A stretch of 61,521 bases of DNA from an uncultured Alphaproteobacteria bacterium (lineage in GTDB: Bacteria > Pseudomonadota > Alphaproteobacteria > HIMB59 > GCA-002718135). This document shows, in pieces, positions 41,974 through 49,624 of the stretch. The stretch spans positions 1 through 61,521 of the forward strand of contig CACNKX010000008.1 in assembly GCA_902621165.1 (NCBI GenBank), written 5' to 3'. The notes beneath the pieces are model-generated. The model did not search any database, was not told the origin of the DNA, and saw only the letters and a program-made list of their open reading frames with translations. A program made the position numbers and the translations under genes. How positions within the stretch are numbered: the stretch's first letter is position 1; each line of letters begins with the position of its first letter.

Positions 41974-42890
41974 TATTTTTCAGTACTTTCGCGCTTAAAT
42001 AATCTATACAAAAACCAAGCAATATAAATATCCATCAAAATGAATAGTATTACTGCTGTGGATGCTCCATAACCCATTCTAAAATTAAAAAGTGAATCCT
42101 CATACATTTTATATGCTAGAACATTTGTACTTCCCCAAGGGCCACCACCAGTCATGACTGCAATTAAATCAAAACTTCTTAATGCTCCTACAATTGTTAC
42201 AACTACTGCAATTAAAGTTGCCGGCCTTAATTGTGGTAGAATTATATTCCAAAACATTGTGAAACCTGAAGCACCATCAATTCGACCAGCTTCAATCATG
42301 TCCTTACTTACTGCAGTCAGACCAGTAATATAAATGATCATTGTGTAAGCAATTCCAGGAAATAATGAAGCTACTATAATACCGTATGTAGCATAATTTT
42401 CATCTGATAAAATTGGAAAAGGTTCCATACCAAAAAAACCTAATAAGTAGGTTAAAGAACCATACTTAGGATTATAGAACCAAGTAAAAACTATACCTAT
42501 AACAACGGCATTAATTACAAAAGGAAAATAAAAGAATGATTTAACCCATCTTATACCAAGTATTTGCTGATTTAAAAATAATGCAAGCAAGATTCCAAAT
42601 GGTATTGCTATTAAGCTAAAGAAAAACCATTTAATATTATTAAAAACAGCAACATAAAATTCATCATCATTAGTGAATAAATAAATATAATTATCTAGAC
42701 CTACCCATTTAAAGTTTTTCAAATTTCCTTCATCATCTAGAGCGTATCTATTTACACCCGACCATTCATGAAAGCTTACCCAAATAGAATCAGCAATAGG
42801 ATATATTACAAATATAAGAAACAAACCAACAGCAGGTGAAAGAAAAAGAAAAGGTGCTAATTTTAATTGATTACGTTCCCAAAAAGTCAT
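41973..42890 (-). CDS. Second sugar ABC transporter permease, MalF type
   Basis: CUT1 permease with six helices. FLSPAVGLFLIFVIYPIADSIWVSFHEW near the N-terminus in part, YFPFVINAVVIGIVFTWFYNP, and the EAA loop MIEAGRIDGASGFTMFWNIILP in part are typical, followed by VMTGGGPWGSTNVLAYKMYE. 305 aa. It is separated from the binding protein gene by 66 bp that hold a 12-bp stem-loop, mirroring the first transporter operon. Confidence 0.91.
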   Translation of the reverse strand: MTFWERNQLKLAPFLFLSPAVGLFLIFVIYPIADSIWVSFHEWSGVNRYALDDEGNLKNFKWVGLDNYIYLFTNDDEFYVAVFNNIKWFFFSLIAIPFGILLALFLNQQILGIRWVKSFFYFPFVINAVVIGIVFTWFYNPKYGSLTYLLGFFGMEPFPILSDENYATYGIIVASLFPGIAYTMIIYITGLTAVSKDMIEAGRIDGASGFTMFWNIILPQLRPATLIAVVVTIVGALRSFDLIAVMTGGGPWGSTNVLAYKMYEDSLFNFRMGYGASTAVILFILMDIYIAWFLYRLFKRESTEK

Positions 42891-42918
42891 TAGTTTTCAT
42901 AAATTTTTTTTAATTAAA

Positions 42919-42947
42919 ATCAAGAGGCGTAATTAACGCCTCTTGAT
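42919..42947 (-). terminator. Stem-loop after the second sugar-binding protein gene
   Basis: A perfect 12-bp inverted repeat (ATCAAGAGGCGT and its complement) around a 5-base loop, followed on the transcribed strand by TTTTAATT. Placed exactly like the hairpin at 33531, between binding protein and permeases. Probably attenuates the permease genes or stabilises the binding-protein mRNA. Confidence 0.72.
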
Positions 42948-42956
42948 AATTTTTAT

Positions 42957-44177
42957 TTAAAGAGGTCCGTGTATACGTTCTCTTTCTTTTTCAACTCGAG
43001 CTCTAATCTTCGCCTCTCTGTCAGGTTTAACCATAAACTCCTGGAAACCTTCCATTGCAGTTTTTGCCATGTCAGGATTAGCATCTCTATCAAAGAACTG
43101 TGCAATTCCATAGGCGTTATTTAATACATTAACACCTTTTAGTTGGAATCTATCACTTGGAGGTTCAGCATTAGAATTTGGACTTAAAAAGCTTCTTGCA
43201 TTAGCCCATTTAGTTGCTGCTTCAGGATTAGATAAAAATCCTAAAAACTTTTTTGCATCCTCAATGTTTTTAGCACCAGCAGGGATATGAATTGTATCTG
43301 TTGGAGCATCCTCTGACATAGGTACGCCATCTACTATTTTAGGAAACTGAAAATAATCAATATGATCTAAAACTCCAGCAGTATTTAAGTTACCAGTAAT
43401 GAAATTACCTAGTAAATACATTGCAGCTTCTCCATTAATCATTGGTGTTAATCCATCTTCCCATCCAAATGAGGCATGGTCTTCAAGATAACAATCTGCG
43501 TTTATAAGTTCTGCCCATTTATCAAAAACCATATCTAGTCTTGAATCTTCGTAACTTACTTTACCAGCAGTTAAATCCATATGAAATTCATAGCCATTAA
43601 TTCTCATATTTAGATAATCAAACCAACCAGCAGCAGTCCATAAGTATCTTGTACCAATTGCAACAGGTGTAATGTTATTTTCTCTCAGCGTAGAACAAGC
43701 AGCAACTAATTCTTCAAAATTAGTTGGTACGCTTAGCCCAACTTTATCAAAAATATCAGTTCTGTAATACATTCCCCATTGGTAATAACCCCAAGGAACA
43801 CCATACTGCTTATCATCAACTGTTACTGACAATCTAGATGAAGCCATTGAGTCATAAAGACCGTATTCTTCCCAAACGTCACTTACATCTCTGAATAAAT
43901 CTTGATCAACAAAAAACTTCATTCTGTTACCTGCAAACCAAAGAGCAACATCTGGTGTTTCAGAAGTTAAAAAGTTTCTGATAGCAACTTTATACGATTC
44001 ACTTTCAAATTCATTTAAAACAACTTTTACATCAGGATTAGCAGCTTCAAAATCAGCAATATATTGCTTTAGTGCTGCAGAAGACTCCGCACCCGACTGG
44101 TTACTGTTTACAATAAGAGTACCAGCTGATGCAATAGATGAGATAAATAAAGTTAAAATTACAAAAAATTTTTTCAT
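42957..44177 (-). CDS. Second sugar ABC transporter substrate-binding protein
   Basis: Periplasmic family 1 solute-binding protein. Signal peptide MKKFFVILTLFISSIASAG with cleavage after ASA. The mature part begins TLIVNSNQSGAESSAAL and contains WFAGNRMKFFVDQDLF, VPWGYYQWGMYYRTDIF and IPAGAKNIEDAKKFLGFLS, all typical of oligosaccharide binders. A longer frame starts at 44213, but the ATG at 44177 is preceded by GGGAGG at the right distance and starts a normal signal peptide. 406 aa. The ligand is unknown; the adjacent GH4 gene suggests an alpha-glycoside or similar. Confidence 0.91.
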   Translation of the reverse strand: MKKFFVILTLFISSIASAGTLIVNSNQSGAESSAALKQYIADFEAANPDVKVVLNEFESESYKVAIRNFLTSETPDVALWFAGNRMKFFVDQDLFRDVSDVWEEYGLYDSMASSRLSVTVDDKQYGVPWGYYQWGMYYRTDIFDKVGLSVPTNFEELVAACSTLRENNITPVAIGTRYLWTAAGWFDYLNMRINGYEFHMDLTAGKVSYEDSRLDMVFDKWAELINADCYLEDHASFGWEDGLTPMINGEAAMYLLGNFITGNLNTAGVLDHIDYFQFPKIVDGVPMSEDAPTDTIHIPAGAKNIEDAKKFLGFLSNPEAATKWANARSFLSPNSNAEPPSDRFQLKGVNVLNNAYGIAQFFDRDANPDMAKTAMEGFQEFMVKPDREAKIRARVEKERERIHGPL

Positions 44178-44258
44178 TTTTCCTCCCATGAAAATTATAA
44201 TTTTTTTTAACATATAGATATGTAAATTAAATAGTTAATTTTAAGGATATATAATAAA

Positions 44259-44335
44259 TGGTGGGCCCTCAGGGACTTGAACCCCGGACCACCCCGTTAT
44301 GAGCGGGGCGCTCTAACCAACTGAGCTAAGAGCCC
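44259..44335 (-). tRNA. tRNA with anticodon CAU, probably tRNA-Ile2
   Basis: A 77-nt cloverleaf on the minus strand. The acceptor GGGCTCT pairs with AGGGCCC (one G-T pair), the D arm is TTAGCTCAGTTGGTTAGAGC in part, the anticodon stem CCCCG/CGGGG encloses CTCATAA, and the T arm has GGGGTTCAAGTCCC with G-C pairing. The 3' CCA is encoded (44261-44259). The CAU anticodon can mean Met or lysidine-modified Ile. The GGG start with C4-G69 fits tRNA-Ile2 better than elongator Met. It is not fMet, since position 1-72 is a standard G-C pair. Confidence 0.85.
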
Positions 44336-44420
44336 TTTATAAAAAAACCTTATTACACTGAGTATATTAATTGACAATATTTTATTTTTATAGATCATAA
44401 AAACAAATAATAATAAAGAC

Positions 44421-44456
44421 AGGTCTTTAGTTTTAAGACCTAATTCTGATTAGGAG
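44421..44456 (+). promoter_or_regulatory. Leader with two mutually exclusive hairpins before the GH4 gene
   Basis: Hairpin 1 pairs AGGTCTT (44421-44427) with AAGACCT (44435-44441). Hairpin 2 pairs CCTAAT (44439-44444) with ATTAGG (44449-44454) around TCTG. They share CCT, so only one can form at a time. Hairpin 2 covers the AGG of the Shine-Dalgarno AGGAG (44452-44456) for the TTG start at 44464. The layout could switch translation. The stems are short and no known riboswitch was recognised. Confidence 0.4.
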
Positions 44457-44463
44457 AATAAAA

Positions 44464-45825
44464 TTGATTAAACTTACAATTATTGGAGCTGGCAGTGCTG
44501 TATTTACAAAGAATATTTTTACTGATTTGATGTTTATCAATGAATTCAAAAAAATGGATATCGCACTTGTAGATATTGATGAAAAAAGATTGAAAGTTTC
44601 TCATGAATTATTAGATGTAATTGCAAAAAAATTAGATGCTTCTCCTAATATTAAATCATATACTGATAGAAAAGAAGCACTGGTTGGTTCTGATTTCATA
44701 CAATCAACAATCCAAGTAGGTGGATATAAACCATCTACTGTTATAGACTTTAATATTCCTAAACAGTTTGGTTTAAAACAAACGATTGCTGACACTCTTG
44801 GTATTGGTGGAATAATGAGAGGCCTAAGAACAATTCCTGTTTTGGTTGATATTGGGAGAGATATAATGGATTTATGCCCTAATTCTTTTTGGTTGCAATA
44901 TGTAAATCCAATGTGCTCAAATATGATAGCAATAAATAATGCCTGCAAAGGAATTAAATCTGTTGGATTGTGTCATTCAGTTCAAGGAACAGCAGAAATG
45001 CTAGCAAAAGATTTGAATGAAAAAATTGAAGATATTGATTATTTATGTGCTGGTATTAATCACATGGCTTTTTATAAAAAATTTACAAAAAAAAATAATA
45101 ACGGCGGAGAAGATCTTTATCCTAGATTAAAAAAAATAGCTGAGGATATTGTTACTGATAAAAAAATATCATCGAGAAGTTTAAAAAAAGATAATGAGTC
45201 AGATAAAATTCTCCATGAAAAAGTTAGGTATGAAATTTTAAGACGATTTGGTTATTTTGTTACAGAGTCTAGTGAACATTTTGCAGAATATGTTCCATGG
45301 TTTATAAAAAGTAATAGGCAGGATTTAATTGATAAATATAAAATTCCAATAGAAGAGTATATAGATAGGTGCGAAAAAAATGTTGAGTTATGGAATAACT
45401 TAGAAAAAGATATGACACCGATACATAATCAACCTTTAAAGAGAAGCAACGAATATGCCTCATATATTATGGATGCGGTCGCAAATAATAATGAAGTTAC
45501 AATTAATGGTAATGTGATGAATGATGGATATATTGATAATTTGCCTTCAAACTGTTGTGTAGAAGTTCCTTGTTTAATTAACTCAAAAGGTAATCAACCG
45601 CAAAAAACTGGTCGCTTACCAGAACATTTAGCAGCTTTAATGAGAACTAATATAAATGTTCAAATATTGACTGCTGAAGCAGCATTAACAAATAAAAAAG
45701 AGCACATCTATCATGCTGCAATGCTTGATCCACTTACAGGTGCAAATTTATCTATTGATGAAATATATGAAATGGTTGATAAGTTAATTGAAGCACACGG
45801 GAATTACTTACCCGCATATCATTAA
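44464..45825 (+). CDS. NAD-dependent family 4 glycosidase (alpha-galactosidase/glucosidase type)
   Basis: GH4 enzymes cleave glycosides by transient oxidation at C3 of the sugar, using NAD+ and Mn2+. N-terminal Rossmann stretch LTIIGAGSAVFTKNIFTDL is at residues 4-22. The metal ligands appear as Cys in SVGLCHSVQG near residue 174 and His in AGINHMAF near residue 200. YVNPMCSNM precedes, and NGNVMNDGYIDNLP and VEVPCLI are MelA-type C-terminal stretches. 453 aa. It starts with TTG, preceded by AGGAG at 7 bases. It lies divergent from the second ABC transporter across the tRNA gene and is coupled (TAATG) to the PanB-like gene. Substrate anomer and sugar not determined. Confidence 0.92.
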   Translation: MIKLTIIGAGSAVFTKNIFTDLMFINEFKKMDIALVDIDEKRLKVSHELLDVIAKKLDASPNIKSYTDRKEALVGSDFIQSTIQVGGYKPSTVIDFNIPKQFGLKQTIADTLGIGGIMRGLRTIPVLVDIGRDIMDLCPNSFWLQYVNPMCSNMIAINNACKGIKSVGLCHSVQGTAEMLAKDLNEKIEDIDYLCAGINHMAFYKKFTKKNNNGGEDLYPRLKKIAEDIVTDKKISSRSLKKDNESDKILHEKVRYEILRRFGYFVTESSEHFAEYVPWFIKSNRQDLIDKYKIPIEEYIDRCEKNVELWNNLEKDMTPIHNQPLKRSNEYASYIMDAVANNNEVTINGNVMNDGYIDNLPSNCCVEVPCLINSKGNQPQKTGRLPEHLAALMRTNINVQILTAEAALTNKKEHIYHAAMLDPLTGANLSIDEIYEMVDKLIEAHGNYLPAYH

Positions 45826-46652
45826 TGCCAAAACTTACAGTTAAAGATTTATTTGATAAAAAAGGAAAAGTAAAATTAACAGAACTTTATGTGACTAATG
45901 CTTTAGAAGCGTATGCAGCTGAAAAAGCTGGGATAGATATTCAAATTGTTTCATTTAAAAAAGACACATTAAGAACAGGTGTACCTACTAATAGATGGTT
46001 TAGAGATGCTCATATCAAAGATATTCGAGAAGCAGCTCCAAACACTTTTATGATTTATGGTCTTGGTCAACTATCTTCTCCAGAAAAAGCAATTAATGCT
46101 GCTCTTATTGCAAGAGAAAATGGGGCCGATGCAGTTTATTGCGGTAATAGCCCAAAATATATAGAAGCTCTTCGAAATGAAGGATTGCCGGCTGTAAGTC
46201 ATATAGGATTAATACCATATAAAAGTACATGGACCGGTGGTTTCAAAGCAGTAGGAAAAGATGCTATATCTGCCTACAAAGTTTATAAAGATGCTTTGGC
46301 ATACGATCAAGCAGGTGCAATTGGTCTTGAGGTAGAATGCGTTCCAGATAGAGTTGCAGAAATTATTACAAAAAAAGTAAATTTATTAACATTGTCTATG
46401 GGAAGTGGTCCTAAATGTGATGTTGAGTTTTTATTTATTCAAGATGTTATAGGCACTAATACTGATAAGGTGCCTCGTCATGCAAAAGTATTTAAGGATA
46501 CAAATAAATCCTATGAGATACTATTAAATGATACAATAGAAGGACTTAAAAGTTTTATTAAGGATGTAAATAATAAACAATTTCCAACTCCATCAAATAT
46601 TGTAGAAATAAAAGATGAAGAATTTGAGAAATTTTTAAATAAAATTAGTTAA
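45825..46652 (+). CDS. PanB-fold protein lacking PanB metal ligands
   Basis: Related to ketopantoate hydroxymethyltransferase (PEP mutase/isocitrate lyase superfamily TIM barrel). The second half fits PanB well: SHIGLIPYKS, GGFKAVGK, GAIGLEVECVPDRVAEII with the catalytic-type Glu, and GSGPKCDVEFLFIQDVIG. In the first half, where PanB has Asp in GDS, Asp in DMPF and a Glu in the KIEGG-like loop, this protein reads IVSFKKD, IYGLGQ and YCGNSP. The Mg2+ site thus looks lost, and pantothenate synthesis is unlikely. 275 aa. It starts in a TAATG junction with the GH4 gene, so a role in the same sugar pathway is more probable. True function unknown. Confidence 0.75.
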   Translation: MPKLTVKDLFDKKGKVKLTELYVTNALEAYAAEKAGIDIQIVSFKKDTLRTGVPTNRWFRDAHIKDIREAAPNTFMIYGLGQLSSPEKAINAALIARENGADAVYCGNSPKYIEALRNEGLPAVSHIGLIPYKSTWTGGFKAVGKDAISAYKVYKDALAYDQAGAIGLEVECVPDRVAEIITKKVNLLTLSMGSGPKCDVEFLFIQDVIGTNTDKVPRHAKVFKDTNKSYEILLNDTIEGLKSFIKDVNNKQFPTPSNIVEIKDEEFEKFLNKIS

Positions 46653-47476
46653 ATATTTATTGTTAATAAATCTTTTCCAATTATTGGGTCTTTACCAAAA
46701 TCTTTTTTTATAATTTTCTTTAATTTTGAAGCATTAAATCTTGTTGGGACAAAATGTGTTAAAACAAGTTTTTTACAGTTTGTTAATTTAGCTACTTTAC
46801 CAACAAGATTACTCGGAGTGTGATATTCTTTTACATTATGTAAAGTTTTTTTTGTTCTTAATTTTGATGTTTTGTTCATTGCATATTCTATAAAAACCTC
46901 ATGAAGTAAAACATCAGAGTTTTGTGCATTCTGCATCAAACTTTCACATGGTCTTGTATCGCCACTTATAGTTAATTTCTTCTTGTTATTATAAAATGAA
47001 AAGCCATAAGCAAATGGTACTGGCTTATGATCTACTTCGAAATATTTAAACTTTATATCATTTATATTTATTGAACCTGTTTTATTAAATTCATAAACTT
47101 TATATTTTAGTGCTTTTGTTGATTTTCTCTTTTCATAAGAAATTCTCAATTCACGTTCATATTTCCAAGCAAAAAAAATTTGATCAACAAATTTTTTTGT
47201 TCCTTTAGGACCATATATTTTCCAAATTGCATCTCTATCTGAGTGCCAAGATGATATAATAAGTTGGTACAAATCTATAACATGATCAGTATGTAAATGC
47301 GTAAGCAGTAAAGCATCAATCTCTGCTGAAGAATGTCCACTTTGATTTAATCTTTGTGTTACACCTGACCCACAATCAACTAAGATTTTAGTTTTTTTTG
47401 AACAAATTAAATTTGCTGAACCACACCTTTTATAATCAATTGAAGGACATCCAGTTCCAAGAAGCGTTAGCTTCAT
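46649..47476 (-). CDS. MBL-fold metal-dependent hydrolase, RNase Z-like
   Basis: Metallo-beta-lactamase fold hydrolase. LLGTGCPSIDYKRCGSANLI near the start, the metal motif THLHTDHVIDL (HxHxDH) near residue 58, SGDTRPCESL with the bridging Asp, and LTHFVPTRF are visible. The pattern is like RNase Z/arylsulfatase-type members of 270-310 aa. RNase Z would trim tRNA 3' ends, but the only tRNA here encodes its CCA, so that role is unsure. 275 aa. Its ORF start abuts the rpoD stop by one base, and its end overlaps the PanB-like gene by 4 bp. Confidence 0.82.
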   Translation of the reverse strand: MKLTLLGTGCPSIDYKRCGSANLICSKKTKILVDCGSGVTQRLNQSGHSSAEIDALLLTHLHTDHVIDLYQLIISSWHSDRDAIWKIYGPKGTKKFVDQIFFAWKYERELRISYEKRKSTKALKYKVYEFNKTGSININDIKFKYFEVDHKPVPFAYGFSFYNNKKKLTISGDTRPCESLMQNAQNSDVLLHEVFIEYAMNKTSKLRTKKTLHNVKEYHTPSNLVGKVAKLTNCKKLVLTHFVPTRFNASKLKKIIKKDFGKDPIIGKDLLTINI

Positions 47477-49620
47477 TATTCGTCAAGAAATGTTTTTAAC
47501 TTCCTTGCTCTAGTTGGGTGCTTTAATTTTCGTAAAGCTTTAGCCTCTATTTGTCTTATTCTTTCTCTAGTAACGCTAAATTGTTGGCCAACTTCTTCTA
47601 AAGTGTGATCACTATTCATGCCAATTCCAAATCGCATTCTTAAAACTCTTTCCTCTCTTGGTGTTAAAGAAGATAGTATTCTTGTAGTGGTATCGCGTAA
47701 TGAGCTTTTCACAGCAGCATCAATAGGTATTAATGCGTTTTTATCTTCAATAAAATCTCCTAAAGAGCTATCTTCTTCATCACCTACAGGTGTTTCTAAG
47801 CTTATGGGCTCTTTTGCAATTTTAAGAACTTTTTTAACCTTATCCAACGGCATATGTAGCCTATCTGCTAATTCATTAGGTGTTGGTTCTCTACCAATTT
47901 CAGACATTATTTGTCTTGTGGTTCGAACAATTTTATTTATAGTTTCTATCATATGAACTGGGATTCTAATTGTTCTTGCTTGATCTGCGATTGATCTTGT
48001 AATTGCCTGTCTAATCCACCAAGTTGCATAAGTAGAAAATTTATAACCTCTTCGATATTCAAATTTATCTACTGCCTTCATAAGGCCAATATTACCCTCT
48101 TGAATTAAATCTAAAAACTGAAGACCTCTATTTGTATATTTTTTTGCAATAGAAATAACTAATCTTAAATTAGATTCTATCATTTCTTTTTTTGCTCTAT
48201 TAGCAGATCTTTCTCCTTGTTGCACAGTTCCAACTATTCTTCTAAATTCAGATAAAGGTAACTCAGAAGCAGACTGTATTTCTTTAATTTCTTCAATATT
48301 TTTATTAATTTCTATATGATTTCTATTAATAAACTTTTCCCAATTTTTATCTTTTGTTGATAGTAGACTTTGAATCCAGTTTTTTTCAAAATTAAAATTT
48401 AGATACTGAGCAACAAAATCTTCTCTTTTAACTCCTGAACTTGTTGCCATACGTAACATTTTTCCTTCTCGCAAAAGAAGTTTCTTATTCAATTCATACA
48501 ATGCTTCCATAAGAGCTTCAATTGTTGTAGAATTAAAATGGACTGCTTTCATTGCTGCAACCATTTCTTTTTGTATCTTTAAATATTTTTTTTCTAAAGA
48601 TGAAAAAACTTTTTCATTTTTTTTATCTGCATTTATTAATTCTTGACTATGTTTTTGAAGTTTTTTGAAAAGTTTAGTTATATCATTAAAATCATTTAAA
48701 ACCTTTGGTTTTAATTTTTCTTCCATTGCAGCAAGGGAAACATTTAAACTATCATCGTCATCATTTTGTTGCTGATCATCTTCATTATTATCAACAGTTT
48801 CTCTATTTTTTTTCTCGTCTTCCTTTTTTTCTCCACCACTTTCTATCAATTTGAATGTATCATCTAGTTTAGAATCAGATATGTCAGACATGTCATATGT
48901 AGCCTCTAGATCTACTATATCTCTTAAAAGCATCGTACCATCTTTGATTGCATCTTTCCAATTTATTATAGATCTTATTGTCATTGGACTTTCGCAAATG
49001 GCACCTATCATTTTTTCTCTTCCAGCCTCAATTCTTTTGGCAATTGCTATCTCACCTTCTCTGCTAAGAAGTTCTACAGCACCCATATCTCTTAAGTATA
49101 ATCTTACAGGATCATCAGTCTTTCCAGTTTGTTTTTTTTCTTTATCTTCATTACTGTCTTCAGTTTTTGCATTCTGTTCTTTTGCAAGTGCAATTAACTC
49201 ACTGGCTTCTTCTTCTGAGTAGATTTTAATATTGTTAGAAGTTATAAGTTTTTTAAATTTCTCTATGTTTTCATCAAGTCTAAATTTTTTTGGTATTGCT
49301 TTTTCAATTATTTTAAGAGTGTAAATCCCATCAACTTTGTGTTTATTTATTAATTTTGTAAAAATTTCCTTAATATTTTCATCGAAACCAGAAATTGCTT
49401 TTGGAATTTTTTTAGGCTTATCTTCATTTTTAGGTTTAACTAAAGATTTCTTAGATATTTTTTTTTCAATTTTTTTCTTTGTCTTTTTAATTATTTTTGA
49501 CTTAGAGTTTTTAGATGATTTGGAGATTGATTTTTTCTTATTTAATTTTTTTTTAATAGAGGTTCTATTTTTAGAAGTGCTTGATTTTTTCTTAACAACT
49601 TTTTTTTTCTTTTTTGCCAT
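47476..49620 (-). CDS. rpoD: Primary sigma factor RpoD (sigma-70)
   Basis: Housekeeping sigma subunit of RNA polymerase. Region 1.2 is [20 protein letters not shown] in part, near residue 170. Region 2 holds [20 protein letters not shown] and [20 protein letters not shown], which melt and recognise the -10 element. Region 3 follows, and region 4 ends with [20 protein letters not shown], the helix-turn-helix for the -35 element. The non-conserved segment is acidic (DDDD and EE-rich). The first ~65 residues are an unusual Lys/Ser-rich tail. 714 aa. Next to dnaG and a YqeY gene, as in the classic macromolecular synthesis operon. Confidence 0.97.
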   Translation of the reverse strand: MAKKKKKVVKKKSSTSKNRTSIKKKLNKKKSISKSSKNSKSKIIKKTKKKIEKKISKKSLVKPKNEDKPKKIPKAISGFDENIKEIFTKLINKHKVDGIYTLKIIEKAIPKKFRLDENIEKFKKLITSNNIKIYSEEEASELIALAKEQNAKTEDSNEDKEKKQTGKTDDPVRLYLRDMGAVELLSREGEIAIAKRIEAGREKMIGAICESPMTIRSIINWKDAIKDGTMLLRDIVDLEATYDMSDISDSKLDDTFKLIESGGEKKEDEKKNRETVDNNEDDQQQNDDDDSLNVSLAAMEEKLKPKVLNDFNDITKLFKKLQKHSQELINADKKNEKVFSSLEKKYLKIQKEMVAAMKAVHFNSTTIEALMEALYELNKKLLLREGKMLRMATSSGVKREDFVAQYLNFNFEKNWIQSLLSTKDKNWEKFINRNHIEINKNIEEIKEIQSASELPLSEFRRIVGTVQQGERSANRAKKEMIESNLRLVISIAKKYTNRGLQFLDLIQEGNIGLMKAVDKFEYRRGYKFSTYATWWIRQAITRSIADQARTIRIPVHMIETINKIVRTTRQIMSEIGREPTPNELADRLHMPLDKVKKVLKIAKEPISLETPVGDEEDSSLGDFIEDKNALIPIDAAVKSSLRDTTTRILSSLTPREERVLRMRFGIGMNSDHTLEEVGQQFSVTRERIRQIEAKALRKLKHPTRARKLKTFLDE

Positions 49621-49624
49621 AGCT

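Noticed and set aside
44259-44463. Attachment site from integration at the tRNA
   Set aside because: No second copy of the tRNA 3' end and no integrase gene were seen in the window.
48851-49222. A plus-strand frame of 123 codons within rpoD
   Set aside because: It is antisense to the conserved sigma factor gene and has no domain or ribosome site; the same holds for the other antisense frames, such as 4232-4477 and 13974-14213.
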